Source: Irpex lacteus (Eukaryota; Basidiomycota; Agaricomycetes; Polyporales; Irpicaceae). From it: a DNA stretch of 64,000 nt. The stretch is from the NCBI GenBank assembly GCA_001986395.2, contig MQVO02000007.1:496001-560000 (forward strand). Reading direction: 5' to 3'. Shown in pieces: positions 1-12,564 of the stretch; position 1 is the stretch's first letter, and every line of letters begins with the position of its first letter. The notes beneath the pieces are model-generated. The model was given only the letters and a program-made list of their open reading frames with translations. It searched no databases and was not told the origin of the DNA. A program made the translations under genes and the position numbers.

Positions 1-813
1 GTGTTGTCACGTACCTCTGTCTCAGAACCCTTCCTAGTGGACCTGGTTCATCTAACACTACGATTACAGCGTTTACCTCCCTCGGGAAACCGATATGACA
101 CCCTTGTACGACACACCCTTCCTTCCCTCGCATCTATCCTCCTAAGCTCTTCTCCTCAAGTTCGAATCAGCATCGTAGGGCACCTCATGTTCAAAAACAG
201 CTTCATTCGCGTAGAAGAAGACATATACCGATCTCTCGGCATACGCTCTCAAGTTCCAGGTACACCAACGCTATTCACACCGACCGTCTGTCGGGATCTC
301 CACGTCGACCTTACCGAACTCGTCATACAGCTCATCGTGCCTTTTACTGAGCTCGCTCACGACCACGTACCCGACTTTAATGACCCGACCCCGGCACTTC
401 AACGGACCGGATTCAACAATGTTTCGAGCTCGATGGAACTGGTGACGTTCGCTCAGGGAAGCCATGAGGCGGTATACGTCTGTGACGCGCTGCGTTCTCC
501 TGGCGTACACTTGACCGATGGTGGAAAGGAGCCAATCAAGGATGAGTTGTGGCCAACTAAATTTCAAATAGAGGTAAGCACGATAGTCTTCTCCAAAGAA
601 AGAAGGCTCCATGTTTTCAACAGTCGGTACTGACGAATAATGATCGTCTATGATGGGGTACAGTGGCCTGGACGCACGAGTCATCGCGCCTTCAAACGAA
701 GCACTGACAACCTCGGAAAGACCATCCCAGGATATTACACGAAGTTGCAATGGGCGAGGGGTACCGCGCGAGCTGTCGAGTCCTTCTACGACGTACGTTC
801 TCATGCACTCTAG
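1..813 (+). CDS. F-box-family-like protein, C-terminal part (truncated by window edge)
   Basis: The reading frame is open from base 1, so the 5' end lies outside the window. Exons 1-573 and 664-813 join in phase 0 across an intron with donor GTAAGC and acceptor ACAG, ending at TAG 811-813. The encoded C-terminal 240 residues resemble the C-terminal half of the gene at 2116-4433: both share 'PSGN(R/H)Y.TL(V/I)RH.LP', an 'R(I/V)SI.G.L..K.SF...EED' stretch and '(L/V).VDL..L.IQL(I/V)VP'. The penultimate intron lies at a comparable place in both. The N-terminal F-box is not visible here. Family assignment rests on this paralogy. No catalytic motif is present, and a role as ubiquitin-ligase adaptor is inference only. 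Confidence 0.6.
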
Positions 814-2115
814 CCTTTCTTTACATACCACGCATTCATACGTATCTCCAATGTTCTGCTTGGGCATCTGCTTCTACGTTGTTTTATTGACTTGTCGTCA
901 TAGATCGCACTCAAAACTCCAATCACCTCACGCCAGGCCAGGAAGTGGGGCTCAGATACTTACAAATGGGATCTTCGTGAGATTTCACTCGAGCAACTCA
1001 TGGTCCTTGGGATACGACGGGTCTCGCCGACGCCCAGTAAAGGGGGGCTCGGGCGGATAACTATCGTCGTAGCAGTCCCATGGGACAAACGCTTGTTTGT
1101 TGACCGCCACAAGCAATGCATAGGTGGCTCGTCGGGCTAGGTCTATCACATAGTTTGTTCATTTCAATCAGGGTTTGCTGAACGTGCTAATTTCATATGA
1201 AGCTGGTACGGGTTCAACCGTATGTCAGGGTGTTGCATTCCCAATAATCCGCTTCGCTTCGAAACCAACGGTCCAATCCAAAAGGACATGGGTCGTAGTA
1301 ATTTGAGTGTAGTTTGTCTGTGTTATTGGATCAATATCGACATTCATGGCGGCGCAAGACTTTCCAGGAGTTGTTCAAGAAACTGGCAACAAAGCAAGAG
1401 GCAAGCGGCAGACTGCAGCAGATCGTGCCAGGCAGGCAGTACTAGTACTGTAGCACGGAAGAACACGAGCGAGATCTCGATCGATTGCAATCATGTGACC
1501 GCAACATAGTCCAATGATCAATCCAACTTCAAGTTTTTGTCGCGAAGTCCACATAATTGTACGCGTCACTGCGCAGCTGTGACGATGGCGTTTTCAAAGC
1601 AGTAGTAAGTTCAGAAGCTCTCACTACATCAAAAAATCGACCCCGAAAACTAACAACTCATATCGCGTAGATTACTTAAGTATTCGCTTCGTGTGCCACG
1701 TAACTCGGTGCACAAGTCGCAAACGTGCAGGAAATTCTTCAAATGATTCGAGCATAGGCTTAGTCTCGACTCAAGGCGAATAAAGCATATGGCTGTCTAA
1801 GTAGCAATTGCTGTTTCTATTCCATCAGTTCAGTGCTGCTGCCCGCACGACGCTCGAACATCAACTATCAGGTTACCCGGATAGTTGCTGAATCGGACGG
1901 CGTTCCCGGCGCCCCACACGGCCTGCCTAATATCTATCGCTACGAACGATGCCTCAAATATACTTAACGACACTGACGGCAACTGGCAACTGCTGATCCG
2001 AATTTCCTTATCCAACGTAAAGCGCCACCGCCGTCTCGTGTGGGTGCCAGCACTCTCAGATTGCCATCGTCACCCACGATCGATATCGTATACCAGTATC
2101 ATCTATACGCTGAAA
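814..2115. other. intergenic, no gene recognised
   Basis: About 1.3 kb between two paralogous F-box-like genes. Only short overlapping ORFs without conserved motifs are present. It may hold decayed pieces of a further family member, but I could not identify any. Confidence 0.5.
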
Positions 2116-3003
2116 ATGCAGCGGCTTCGCCAAGCCCTGAGTAATCTCCGCGTTGCATGTAAGCCGCTTTCGTCACTGTAATCTCCTGGCATTAACTTCA
2201 CTCCTCTGTCCTTCGCAGGTACACTTCCTGCAGAAACTTTGCGGGAGATGCGTGATTGGCTGTACTCCATGTTCGATGTGGAAGTTAGTACCAACTACTA
2301 TTCCATGGACAAAAAACCACTAGCCAACGTCAGCCTGGTCTGCCGATCTTGGGCTGATCGCTTTCGAGGCCTTCTTTTGCACCGGATTGTCATACGCTCC
2401 CGAGACGACCTCTACGCCTTAATCAGTTTCATCCGCTCTCCAGGGAGCCGTCTCCTTGCCGACATTCGCACGCTGCATTTTTGGCCTGTGTCAGGCCTGT
2501 GGGATCCATGGCTTCACCTGATCCCAAAAGCCCTTCGGAGCAAAGCAGCATCACTCCGTCAGGACGAGCTTTGCCAAGCTTTGAGTAGTCTACGCGTTGC
2601 ACGTAAGCTACCTTCGTCACTGTAATTTCCTGGTATTAACCGAACTCTGCAGGTACACTTCCCGCCGAAATCGTCTGGGAGATACTTGACTGGTTGTACT
2701 CCATGTTCGATGTGGAAGTCAGCACCAACTATGACTCTATGGACAAGGTTCCGTTGGCAAACATCAGTCGGGTCTGCCGATCCTGTGCTGATCGCTTTCG
2801 AGGCCTTCTTTTGCACCGGATTGTCATACGCTCCCGAGACGACCTCCAAGCATTAATCAGTTTCATCTACTCCCCAGATAGCCGGCTCCTCGATGACGTC
2901 CGCACGCTGCATTTTCGGCCTATGTCAGGCCTGTGGGATCCATGGCTTCACCTGATCCCAAAAGCCCTTCGGAGCAAAGCAACAACACTCTGTCTGGATG
3001 ACC
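2116..3003 (+). repeat. tandem duplication of F-box segment (about 440-bp unit)
   Basis: Unit 1 (about 2116-2569) and unit 2 (about 2560-3003) are direct repeats that include the small exon end, the intron (60 versus 50 bp) and about 380 bp of coding exon. Both carry the same 'GLWDPWLHLIPKALRSKA' coding stretch. Confidence 0.85.
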
Positions 3004-4433
3004 CTCTGCGAGGTACCCCTAGGCCATCCTTTTCATCCGTATTTGCCACACTTCCCAGAACGCTGCCTGCTTGTTTCTCGCCGTTTACAGAGCTGGAGCT
3101 TTACAATCACACCTTTCGTACTTTCTTGGAGCTCCAAAGACTTACCAGTAGTCTGCCGCATATCCACAAGTTGAGCCTATATAACGTTCGTTGGCAGGAT
3201 GAGGAACATCTTGTGCAACCACGGCCATGGTTGGCACGTCCTCGAAACCTGAAGTTTCTTTCAACATCAAGTATTCGACAAGGATGGGATCTGCTCAAGC
3301 TATCCGCTATGGGTCCTGCGTCCGAAAACCATATTTTCACTCGAGACACGCGCAGTCTTAGTAACGTGCTTGCGGAATCGGACTACCGGTGTCTGGGCAT
3401 CCTTACAAGACAAGTTGCCGAACACATTTTATCTCTTGATGGTGGAGGAGTTGAAGGGTCGGTTTTACTGTCCAGGACGGCGGTTCAACATCCTGAAAAC
3501 GAGCGTCAGACTTATATCCGTGAGCAATACACAAGATCGGTGTTGAAAATTAAAAGTCGCTGATTGCTCAGGATTGATACAGGTCGCATTAACATAGCGT
3601 CGAACTCATCCCAAGACTTCATTCAATACGCGTTCTCTCAACCAGCCCAAAGTTCGTCTCTATACTCAAAAATAGACGAAATTCACATCTCTTTGCACCT
3701 ACGGACGTACACGCCTTCGGGTAACCATTATGGCACTTTGATCAGACATGCCCTTCCCAAACTGGCCCCCACTATCATAGGTTTTGGCTGGGAGCCCCGC
3801 GTTCGCGTGAGTATCGCAGGGTATCTCTTGCTTAAGACAAGCTTTGAACAGATAGAGGAAGACGTCCGTCGGGCACTGGCCATAAGGCGGTCGCGCTTGA
3901 CGGTTGACCTCGAGAGCCTTATCATTCAGTTGGTTGTGCCCATCGATCACACAGTGTATCACGACTTGGATGACGATTTATACGACGGCCCCCTTCGTCG
4001 TGGCCTAAAATATTGGGTGCCAGATGATAGCGGGAATTTACAGCCAGACACCGACGTCGACTCCTCGGACTCTCTGCCAGTGGGCGATAGCTGCCAGAAG
4101 AACGCCTCACCTGTCATGGTGTTTGATCACCACGATCATCGAGCAACATACCTTCACGACATACTTGGAAAGAACGCGTTTCCTACAGAAATGGACACAA
4201 GTGCAAGAGACGACGATGGGAGGTATTACAAAGGACCTGGGCAACTTGAATTCGTATACAGGTGAGAAAAATAAACTGCAGCAGTACGTCTCGCTGGCCC
4301 ATCCTGATTGTAGTAACATTACAGTGGCCTGAATAGCTGTGTAGCACCCCTTCCCGGTCTCTCGTCCTGCTGGGAATATGCTTACCCTGGGATATCTTAC
4401 GAAGAACAAGTGGACAACGATCATTGCGAATGA
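2116..4433 (+). CDS. F-box-like protein with in-frame duplicated F-box half
   Basis: Five exons (2116-2158, 2219-2602, 2653-3519, 3583-4261, 4325-4433) give one 693-aa frame. Introns are 50-63 bp with GTAAGC/GTGAGC/GTGAGA donors and CAG acceptors. The F-box signature 'LPAE(T/I)...(M/I).DWLYSMFDVEVS' followed by 'PLAN(V/I)S.VCR' occurs twice, near residues 16-60 and 143-190. It is followed each time by a near-identical 'DRFRGLLLHRIVIRSRDDL.ALISFI' segment. The unit including its intron is tandemly duplicated, and the splice phase keeps the two units in frame. The C-terminal half matches the partial gene at 1-813. Agaricomycete F-box-like proteins normally have one F-box, so either this is a genuine two-F-box fusion or the first unit is a dying duplicate. 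The last exon is the least certain. F-box proteins usually bring substrates to SCF ubiquitin ligases; no substrate can be named. Confidence 0.6.
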
Positions 4434-4846
4434 CTTCAATCAACCTAGTACATATTAGTGCAGTAGGCTGCAGTCAAAACATTTTACGATATACGTAGTT
4501 ACTTTGACTCGGACTATAGAACAAAGGGCGATACCAGCTGAGAGCTTGATTTTTGTTTTATAGAGCACGCTTGGTATACAGCCTGGTGATGTGGGTAAAT
4601 ATGCGCTGGAATGATATCACGCTGGAACAACAGTCTGATCGAGAGGTGGGACGAGTACGGAACGTAAGATCTACCAATACATATCCCATAGCGAGCAATA
4701 AGTGTACATTAAAGTACAATTTGTAACCAACGAAGCGGCCGTCGTTCAAATCAACGAACGACAGCAAGTAAACCTCTTTGCCTATGTATAACACATAAGC
4801 ATATCTGCGCTCGTCTTCCATCCTGAGAAGTCGAACTGTAGAGCTC
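4434..4846. other. intergenic between convergent genes
   Basis: About 410 bp holding the 3' flanks of the plus-strand F-box-like gene and of the minus-strand F-box gene. No ORF or RNA gene recognised. Confidence 0.5.
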
Positions 4847-5785
4847 CTAGAAGTCATCGCCACCATCCCAACCACCCTTATCCCTCGTCTCCCTCGCCCC
4901 AACCTTCGTCTTCCCCCTCGCCTTCCTCCCCCCAAGCTCCTTATACATCTCCCTCATCTCAACCTTACTCGGCCTCGTCAACCCGTCCGTCTCCGCCTTC
5001 CACCTCTCCTCCCTAACTTCCCGCGGAGTCTGGTATCCTGACGAAAGCGCAGGGGATAAGGGACGGGAGTAGGAGATGGGAGAGCGTTCGCGCGAGTGGA
5101 CGGTACGGAGGTAGGTGGTGCGCCAGTTTTCTTTGGATTCGCGCTTGGACCATTTGCCGGGTGGGAGGGTGTCGTCGTGGAAGTTGTCTTTGCGGTAATG
5201 TTGGAACCACACTGTACACACGCACAAAACCCCGTCAGTACTCCTATTCCACGCCTCGTAACAATATAGTCATGTGAGACGCACCATAGTTCAAAGTCTG
5301 GCTCTTCGACCATCTCCGCGAGACCCTCGCACACTTGGCGAGCTCCCTGATCGATAACTGTCCGAATATCTTCTGCGACACATCCGTGGGCAACACACGG
5401 AGCGGATCTCTCGAGGACTTGGTCACTCCTGACAGTGCACTCAAGCCGCGCAGATTACTTCTGCGACTAGGCGAGGTTGCCCTGGAGGATGGGCGAGAGG
5501 TTGGTCTGGAGCGGGCTGGGGTGCCTGGGATCGATACCTGCATAGTGGCGACGGAGGTTCGTTCCGTTTCCGAGATGAGATTTTTGTGAGACCGAGAAGA
5601 TTGAGAGGGGTTTAATGGTCAGTGGATTTCACTTGATCAAAAGACAGTGCAGTACGTACGACATTGACGAGCTCGTCTTCGCTGTCTTCATGGTCGTCTC
5701 CACCGTTATTGATGTGCGTCGCCGCCAGTTTCTTATCTAGCGAATCAAGTGTTTGCGTGCGCAGGACGTCCTGTAGTAGACTCAT
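4847..5785 (-). CDS. F-box domain protein (247 aa)
   Basis: Three exons (5785-5660, 5537-5285, 5211-4847) splice in phases 0 and 1 to a 247-aa frame. The ATG at 5785 is chosen because it lies about 75 bp downstream of a TATA box and is the first ATG of the frame. Residues about 75-115 carry the F-box: 'LRVLPTDVSQKIFGQL', then 'ELAKCARVSRRW'. The C-terminal part has the 'LPPGKWSKRESKENWRTTYLR' type motif seen in a fungal F-box protein family. The N-terminus is short and acidic, followed by an Arg/Ser/Pro-rich stretch. It is expected to dock on Skp1 in an SCF complex. No WD40 or LRR substrate domain follows, so the target is unknown. It is unrelated in detail to the F-box-like paralogues to its left. 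Confidence 0.75.
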
Positions 5786-5859
5786 GCTTGCAGAGTCGAT
5801 GGTGGTGGTAGGGGTAAGAGTTGAGTAATCTGGGGCTTTTTCGAGTGAGGAGTCTGGGG

Positions 5860-5867
5860 TTTTTATA
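5860..5867 (-). promoter_or_regulatory. TATA box of F-box gene
   Basis: TATAAAAA on the minus strand, about 75 bp upstream of the ATG at 5785. The roughly 400 bp between it and 6274 is the shared upstream region of two divergent genes. Confidence 0.5.
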
Positions 5868-6273
5868 CGGGGCAAGCTCCGGATCCGAATTTGCTGTGAA
5901 AGTGAAAGTCAAGCCCTTCCTCCTCTGCCAGGCGGGTGATGTCATCCGGTGCCGCGAGCGCTTGGCGCCTGTGACTAATGCGGCAGAACTCACTCGTCCA
6001 GGTTCGGTGCTTCGAGTCAACGCAAGATGGTTAGAAAGACAACAAGAATAAGAGATAAATCTGTTGAACATTATTGGGTCCATGGGATGATATAATTGTG
6101 AGTCAGAAATGCGGGGCAAAGCAAAGAGCAGTGGTGAGAGGAGCTTAAGCTTTATATCATCGGCGTCAACACAGTCAAGCGCGTTGGCCGCAGGTCTCTT
6201 TCTTACCACTACATACCCCACTTCTCTCTTTACCTCTTAATTCTTTATTCTACTTGACGGCGCTGAGCATAAT

Positions 6274-9200
6274 ATGGCACAAAACGCGTCACCGAAATTT
6301 ACACCGGCACTTACGACGTCGTCTCACGAGACAGCAATGGCAGCTGATGATCCATTCCTCCTCCAAACACCAGCCAAGGAAGATACCTCGAATACTTCCG
6401 CTATGAGCTCTTTCTTGTTCCCTAGCAGAAGCTTTGAGATAGAGGTGTGTTTATCTTGCTAATAGTACGAAAAGGATTGTGTTCATGTGCTAGCAGCGGT
6501 TTACGAATATCAAGGATGTCGTACCAGAGTGGGAAGACGACGATGTGGACGTGAGTATCTGATAATGCATTCCTTGTGGTCATACTAAAGCTTTATGATA
6601 GGAAATCATGGTGCTTTCTCCAAAGTCAAAGATGAGAGCCAGCTTAAGCGTAGTCCACGAGACGCAAGAAAGCCTAGCATCCGTTCGTGCCCACATTTGT
6701 CGTCCGACGTATCACTTCACTAAACACCCCCACAGATGCCCACCGTCGCCTCCTTCGAACTCGAACGCTCCTTCCCAAACTCAGGGGACTGCCCTCGCGT
6801 CTGCCTCGCACGCCACACCGAAACCAACCGGGTCTACGCCGTCAAGACCTACGCGAAGTCGACGATCTCGTACGACACTCCTACACTTGAATATGCGATG
6901 AAGGAGCAGATGATGTTGAGGTTGCTGACGCATATGAATGTGTCGTTTATTGTGAAGCTGAGGTGGAGCTTTCAGGATGAGGAGTCGATGCATATAGTCA
7001 CGGTGAGTGTGATTTTGGCGTGGTGTTGTCTGTTCTAACGACTGATGGTCAGGATTATTGTCCGAGTGGGGATATGAGAGCATATATTGAATGCAATAGA
7101 CCTCTCTCTCCGCCTGATGCGCTCATACTCTCTGCAGAACTGGTTCGTCATCAACTTCTATTCTTCAAGTATCTATCTAAGCTTAGACGTATAGGCGGAT
7201 GCGCTATGCAGCCTTCACAGCAGTGGCATAACTCATCGACGAGTCCGCCCAGAACATATCCTGCTCGATGCTTCTGGACACATTCTATTGACAGGTTTCT
7301 CGAACTCATCCTTCTCGTCCCCCAACACACCTACGACAAGTGTCTCTCAGAAGCAAACTCGTCTTCTTCATCAAGTGGATCAGTGGGATGCTCCAGAAGT
7401 TTTCCTCGGGTGGCCGCAGGATTGTGCTATTGACATTTGGTCGTTTGGGCTGATTGTGTGGTTCATGTTGACTGGGAAGGTGAGTAGTTTCATGTTCCTG
7501 CCTTCTTCTGCCACTCATTTAATCCATGTAGCATCCGCTGCTGTCTGACTACCCCTGCGGAGGTAGTACCTTACATTCGAACATATTATCGAGTATCATC
7601 CTCCACTCGCCAGTTAAGCTCGAGGGGTTCGCTGACCAGGTAGAAGTCCGTGATTTGGTTGCATGGGTGAGTCCGTCATCGTCTAGGTCGGCAGATGCTC
7701 ATTGTATAAATTTACATACAGACTGTGCAGCGGAACGCACGACTTCGCCCGAGTTCTAACGAGGTCAAAGCGCATCCGTACTTTGAGAACATGTGAGTGG
7801 TCTACAGCTTAGTGTATCGTGCTTGGGAGATAAACTGTATACAGTGACTGGGTCCGCTTGAGGAAGAAGCAATACACAGGTTTGCCTTTTGCTCAATTAT
7901 CCTATTGTTAACTGAGTTTATATTTACACAAGTGGGACTCCGTCCAACCGAGATGGCGACAGAAGATAGCATCGTACGCGGAGGAAAACTGGACGATCTG
8001 CCCGAGAGCGAAACACTACGAGGCGTGCACATCGCTGGCTTCGACTTTGTCTACGAAAATACACCACAGGAACCAAGTCGGCTGGACCTCTCTGAAGGGG
8101 ACTTCCTCTCGCAGAACCAGTCCCACCAACTCTCTCAAGACAGCGAACACTCCGAAATAGTATCAGAAGAGCTCTTGTTTCCTCCTGTTCCCAGTAAACG
8201 GGCTACCTTCGCCAGTGCTGCTGAAAGTGTCTATGTCACCCCTGCTGAAAGTATCAACTCGGAAGCGAAGTCTACCGCTCGTAGCGATGCGTCGACTGCG
8301 CAGTATTCTTGTACATCTCTGGGCGAGCTTAGGGAGTCTCCGAATCCTGGTGACGTCTCTACTACTGGTATTCCCGACAAGGCCATCACCAAGACCCAAC
8401 AAGAAGACCCTCAACCCTTGAAAACTGCTCCTGCGATCTCAGCAAGACGTGCAAGCGACTCGATATGCCCTCTCCCAACCTCTGACTCCTCTGCTACTCT
8501 CACTCGCCAAAACTCTGCACTTGCGGTAATGCCTCCTAGTATCCTACGCCGCGACACAAACGACGCCATGCTCTCTCGTTCGCCCTCTCGGTCCTCTGCT
8601 TTCGGTCTCAGTAGCACTAGTCGCCCGCCGTCTGCTCTCAGCCTTGGAGGCGCTCGAGGGCTTCGACTTCGCAAATATGCGAGTCTGAATTTTGACTTGG
8701 ACACTGTTGTTTCGCTGGATAATGATGATTCTAGCCGACCTAGGTCTTTGAACACGTCTAGACGGGTGTCGTTTGTGGATGAAGGCGCTGGGAACAAGAC
8801 GGATGGGACTGCTGTCGCGAATGTAGTGGAAGATATTCTGCCTAGTGCCCCGCTCTCTGCGCCGATTGGGTCTGGTCATCCTTGGAGCTTTAGAAACTTC
8901 AATAACTTTAGGACGGTGTCGCCATCTTGGCACGTAACTCCCAACGCGAACAGCTCTGCGACTCCTGGTGGAAGCGGTGTGTTGGGAGGTAACAAGCTCA
9001 AGAAGAAACAGCGCACGTCAAGTACGCCTGCTCTTCCCTCGATGACTCCGACTCTTCAAGATCAGGTGGACCTACCAGAAGGCCTGAGACAAATCGGATT
9101 GGGCATCGGGTACACGCACACCCCCAGCCGTATCATGTCTCCTCGGATCCCTGGTTTCTCTGGTCCTGCTGGAGAAGGCGCACGTGGACCTCAGACCCCA

Positions 9201-9608
9201 GTTGCAACTTCGACGCCCGGAAGGAGAACTGTGTCTTTGGTCGGGACGACAAGCGCGATTCAGAGGTGTGCGTCGATCTTCTCTGGACTCAGGAATGGCG
9301 GGAAACAAGGCGAGAGACGTGGTGGGCCGGGACAGCTGGACGCGCTGGTGGAGAGAGCAAGCGAAGAGAGCGACGCGTTGGAGGCTGTGATGCGGGAGAT
9401 GTATGGGTCATCTTGGACCGCCGAGGGCGGCAGTCCGTATGGGGGAGGCAGTTCTAGTGGTAATAGCCCGGCAAATGTGAAGCGGCCCGGAAAGGTGTAC
9501 TCTGTGCCAGGCATGCCAGGCATGACGGAAACTTTGTCTAGGGCCAGGGGAAACGCGACGAGTTCGACGTTGAGGCTTGTTGAGCGGGCTGGGGAAGGAG
9601 AGTTGTGA
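6274..9608 (+). CDS. AGC-like protein kinase fold, predicted pseudokinase (954 aa)
   Basis: Ten exons (6274-6444, 6497-6550, 6602-6682, 6736-7002, 7053-7142, 7195-7479, 7532-7666, 7722-7792, 7845-7879, 7933-9608) give 954 aa without a frame break. Residues about 105-390 form a protein-kinase fold. The beta-3 'VYAVK' lysine (K139) is present, as are 'WDAPEV' and 'DIWSFGLIVWFMLTG'. The glycine loop is degenerate (NSGDCPRV). The catalytic loop reads HRRVRPEH (235-242), so the HRD aspartate is Arg237 and the loop asparagine is His. The metal-binding DFG is TGF (254-256). These losses predict no phosphotransfer, so it is called a pseudokinase. About 560 C-terminal residues are Ser/Thr/Pro-rich and probably disordered. 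A scaffold or regulatory role is inference. The motif losses lie inside clean exons, which makes a splicing artefact unlikely. Confidence 0.8.
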
Positions 9609-9857
9609 GTGAATGTGATGATCGGATTCGTGCCTGGAATTGGACGGTTATGGTTATTGTGTACCGTATGTTTTGTTCGAACCTTATGTTAGACTGTCTC
9701 CGCGATAATTTGTAGTGTAGTAGGTCACCTGGAGAAATATGGCTTAGACGGACCGTGAGTGTCATGAAGGGGTGTGGGTATACAAAGGTTACTTGACAAG
9801 TTGTGTAAGGTACAGTACGGAAAAGTAAGTGGGTGGGCTACTTATATGTCGTCGTCG

Positions 9858-11094
9858 TCATGAAATGTCTTTTCCGAGTCCGATGCCGAAGAAGGCGTTG
9901 GGTTTTGAGTTTAAACTGTCCCATGGCAGAGGTCCATGGAACAACGCATTGCTCACTCCGTTCACAGGTGACGGACACCAGTTGAATAGAGTCCCGAGTT
10001 CAGGAGAGGATGTGAAATATGGATGAAATCGTATGTGAGGGTTTCGTGAACGGCGCTTGGAAAGGAGAATATCATGGCAGCCGTAGGTATCCTTAGAGTA
10101 AGGAATATACCCGTTGTTTTTCTGGTGGGAAGATAAATACAAATTTCAGCGTAAGTCGCAAGAGCTCGAGCCCAAGGGACAGATGCATACCTCGCCCTCC
10201 CTGGCTCTCTCTATGTCTTGACCTTCAGCATCGATTCCGATGTACTCGAATCGCTCTCGAGGCCACCGTATTGCAGCCCGATGCAGCTCTTCAAAGCGTC
10301 TACGCTTCATCTCGTACCCGACTATCGTTATTTTTGTGGGATAGCGGCCCGTATACTCGTGGAACCGTGCGATGGAGAAAAGAAGATTTTGGAAGGAGTC
10401 GAGAGCATCCTCCTCTGTCGTGACGCGTGCGAAGGACGAAGGTATAAGGTTGGTTACGAGGGCAAGGCGGTGGTATGACGATGCTTCGCTGTGTGGGGAC
10501 TCGGATTTGGTGTTTCCCCTGTTCGGTACCGTATGTCGGTTAGGCACAAGGGCGTGAGTTCAAACTCTGAAAAAGTGCACTCACCCGCTAAATATAAGCA
10601 GTGCACTCTCATCCTTCATGACGATATCTATCCTGCCGAGGGCATGACGTTACGCGGCAGTCGTAGCGTGTAAATCAAGGAACTCACCCTCGGGATATGT
10701 GCTCGTGATATGCAGTTATACGCGCTGCCTTGTCACCCTGTTGAAATGACTCCATAAGCCACTCATCCTCGACGAAAGTGTCCTCTTGCCTGGACCCTTT
10801 CCAAATCGCATGTCCTGGAACGATAACAAGGTGCTCGAGAGAACTGAGTTTGCTGTCTCTTGTTATGGTCGACCAGATGGCATGAGGAGATTGTGTTTGT
10901 GACTGGGAGTAAGGTTCTACAGACCACCAGTGATAGATGTTAAGCAAGCATGAGAAAGCGAAGGACACAAGAAGAAGAATGAATCCGAGGTTTGTAATAC
11001 GTGCGCGCGTGAGTAAGACATCTCGCCACGGTCGCTGGTGTTGATGCCATGAACCAGATTTGCGTGAGTGGAATTGTACAGGTGTCGGAAGCAT
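9858..11094 (-). CDS. DUF218/YdcF-like membrane protein (348 aa)
   Basis: Four exons (11094-10688, 10632-10585, 10518-10191, 10121-9858) join in phases 2, 2 and 0 to a 348-aa frame. A membrane segment 'LGFILLLVSFAFSCLLNIY' sits near residues 31-49 with a basic stretch before it. Then follow 'LVIVPGHAIWKG', 'DESALLIFSGG', 'TTEEDALDSFQNLLFSIARF', 'TGRYPTKITIVGYEMKRRRF' and 'GCHDILLSKRRSRNPHIRFHPY'. This is the order seen in fungal DUF218 proteins, such as the S. pombe SPAC57A10.07 type. The ATG at 11094 is the first one before the membrane segment; an upstream open stretch has no supporting motif. The biochemical activity of the family is not established. It converges with the pseudokinase gene, with about 250 bp between their stops. 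Confidence 0.85.
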
Positions 11095-12564
11095 TAACCA
11101 CCACCACACAGGGGTTATGCCTCGAGGATATCGATTACCTGTTCGACGCGCCCGACAACGTAGTGGTTGTTGGAGGTTGCTACTTAAAAGAGAGGCGCCG
11201 TACAAGCGCTGATAGCTGGCAAGAAGTTGCGCCACAAAGGCGAGCACTTCCCGTTCAGGAAATCTTCGCCTACCGTACGATCCCGCCACCGTGGCATCTC
11301 GGCTTGCTTCTTTTCCCAACTTCCATACATCTGTCCAGATTACCGGAAATGTGTTCGACAGCGAGATATTAGCACAACGTAACTGCTTAAAAAAGCTTTT
11401 GTTCAAAGATTGGTGCGTATACGGCAGAGTTACGCCAGAGATGTCTCACTTCTGACGTTGCCGTCCAAGTCGCAGAACTCGTTATCATGCATGATGTCAG
11501 TATGACCCACCTAGACGCAGATACCTGCCCATGAAGCATATGCTATCGAATACAGGGGCCTGACTACTGATTGTTCCTTGTCTGCGAAATTCTGCCGCCT
11601 CTGTCACCCTTTGTCCTCAATCAGGACGAGAGCAGGAACCATGATCTCAGGAAAACCTCCGACCTGCCCTGCCCCACTCAAAATGAAAAAAGGAAGGTCT
11701 GTCCCACATACTTAAGCTTATGATTGCCTCTTGCTTAGGAAAGACATACGACAGAATAGGCAACGCTACAGCTAGAATCGATTGTAGTTGGTTTCAGCGA
11801 CAAGACGCCTCTCAAGACGAATAGCACGCCACTGAAGCATAGGCTTTGTCTGGCCTCGCAGATTCCACGGCAATGAGAAAGTAAGATCCGAGCGTGTGCC
11901 GATAGGGTACACACTCCTTTCTCCCTGGCAAGATTGAGAAACAATTCCGTCTGTCCTCTCTTGTGCAGCAATATGCGCCCAGTTATCTCGGTCCTTTGCA
12001 TTGGCTCGGATTCTGAAGCTATGGTGATCTCGGAGATACATCTTCTCGGAAGCAAGATGTGTACATTCATCGAACGTGAAAGGGAAGTTTATCTTTCCTC
12101 ACACTGGCAGCTTGTGAGATCAACCACGGTACCTGTGAGCACGGTGGCATATACCAGCGTCATGGCCCGCCTTGCATAAGGTTAGAAGGTGCGTAATGCT
12201 GATGTATGCCGAGAAGTCAGCTTTCACCGCCGCTCACGATAAGCCTGTCAGGGTCCAAGATCTTCCACTCAATAGAGGTATGCCATTGCTTGAACAGCTA
12301 CGCATGGTTGAGACCCTATTCCTGACACAATTCTCTAGAAATATACCCTGTATCGGCTGCGCACCCGTCTCACATCTGTCAGTTCAATTGGTATTGTCTC
12401 GTTTGTCCCATTTTTCCCAAAGTGAAGTCGCCGTCTGCGAGCGGCTGAGTTTGAGCCGACTCAACTAAAGCTTTAAATAGTGCGCAGAATCGAATTAGAG
12501 ATGGTCGAGGACTCTACTCGCATTCCTTCATCACACATTCTTTTCATCCTTTACCTTCACAGCC
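11095..12564. other. intergenic with divergent promoters
   Basis: About 1.5 kb between the divergent DUF218 and glycosyltransferase genes. A TATA-like TTTAAATA lies at 12472-12479, about 90 bp before the glycosyltransferase ATG. The rest contains only short ORFs without recognisable motifs. Confidence 0.5.
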
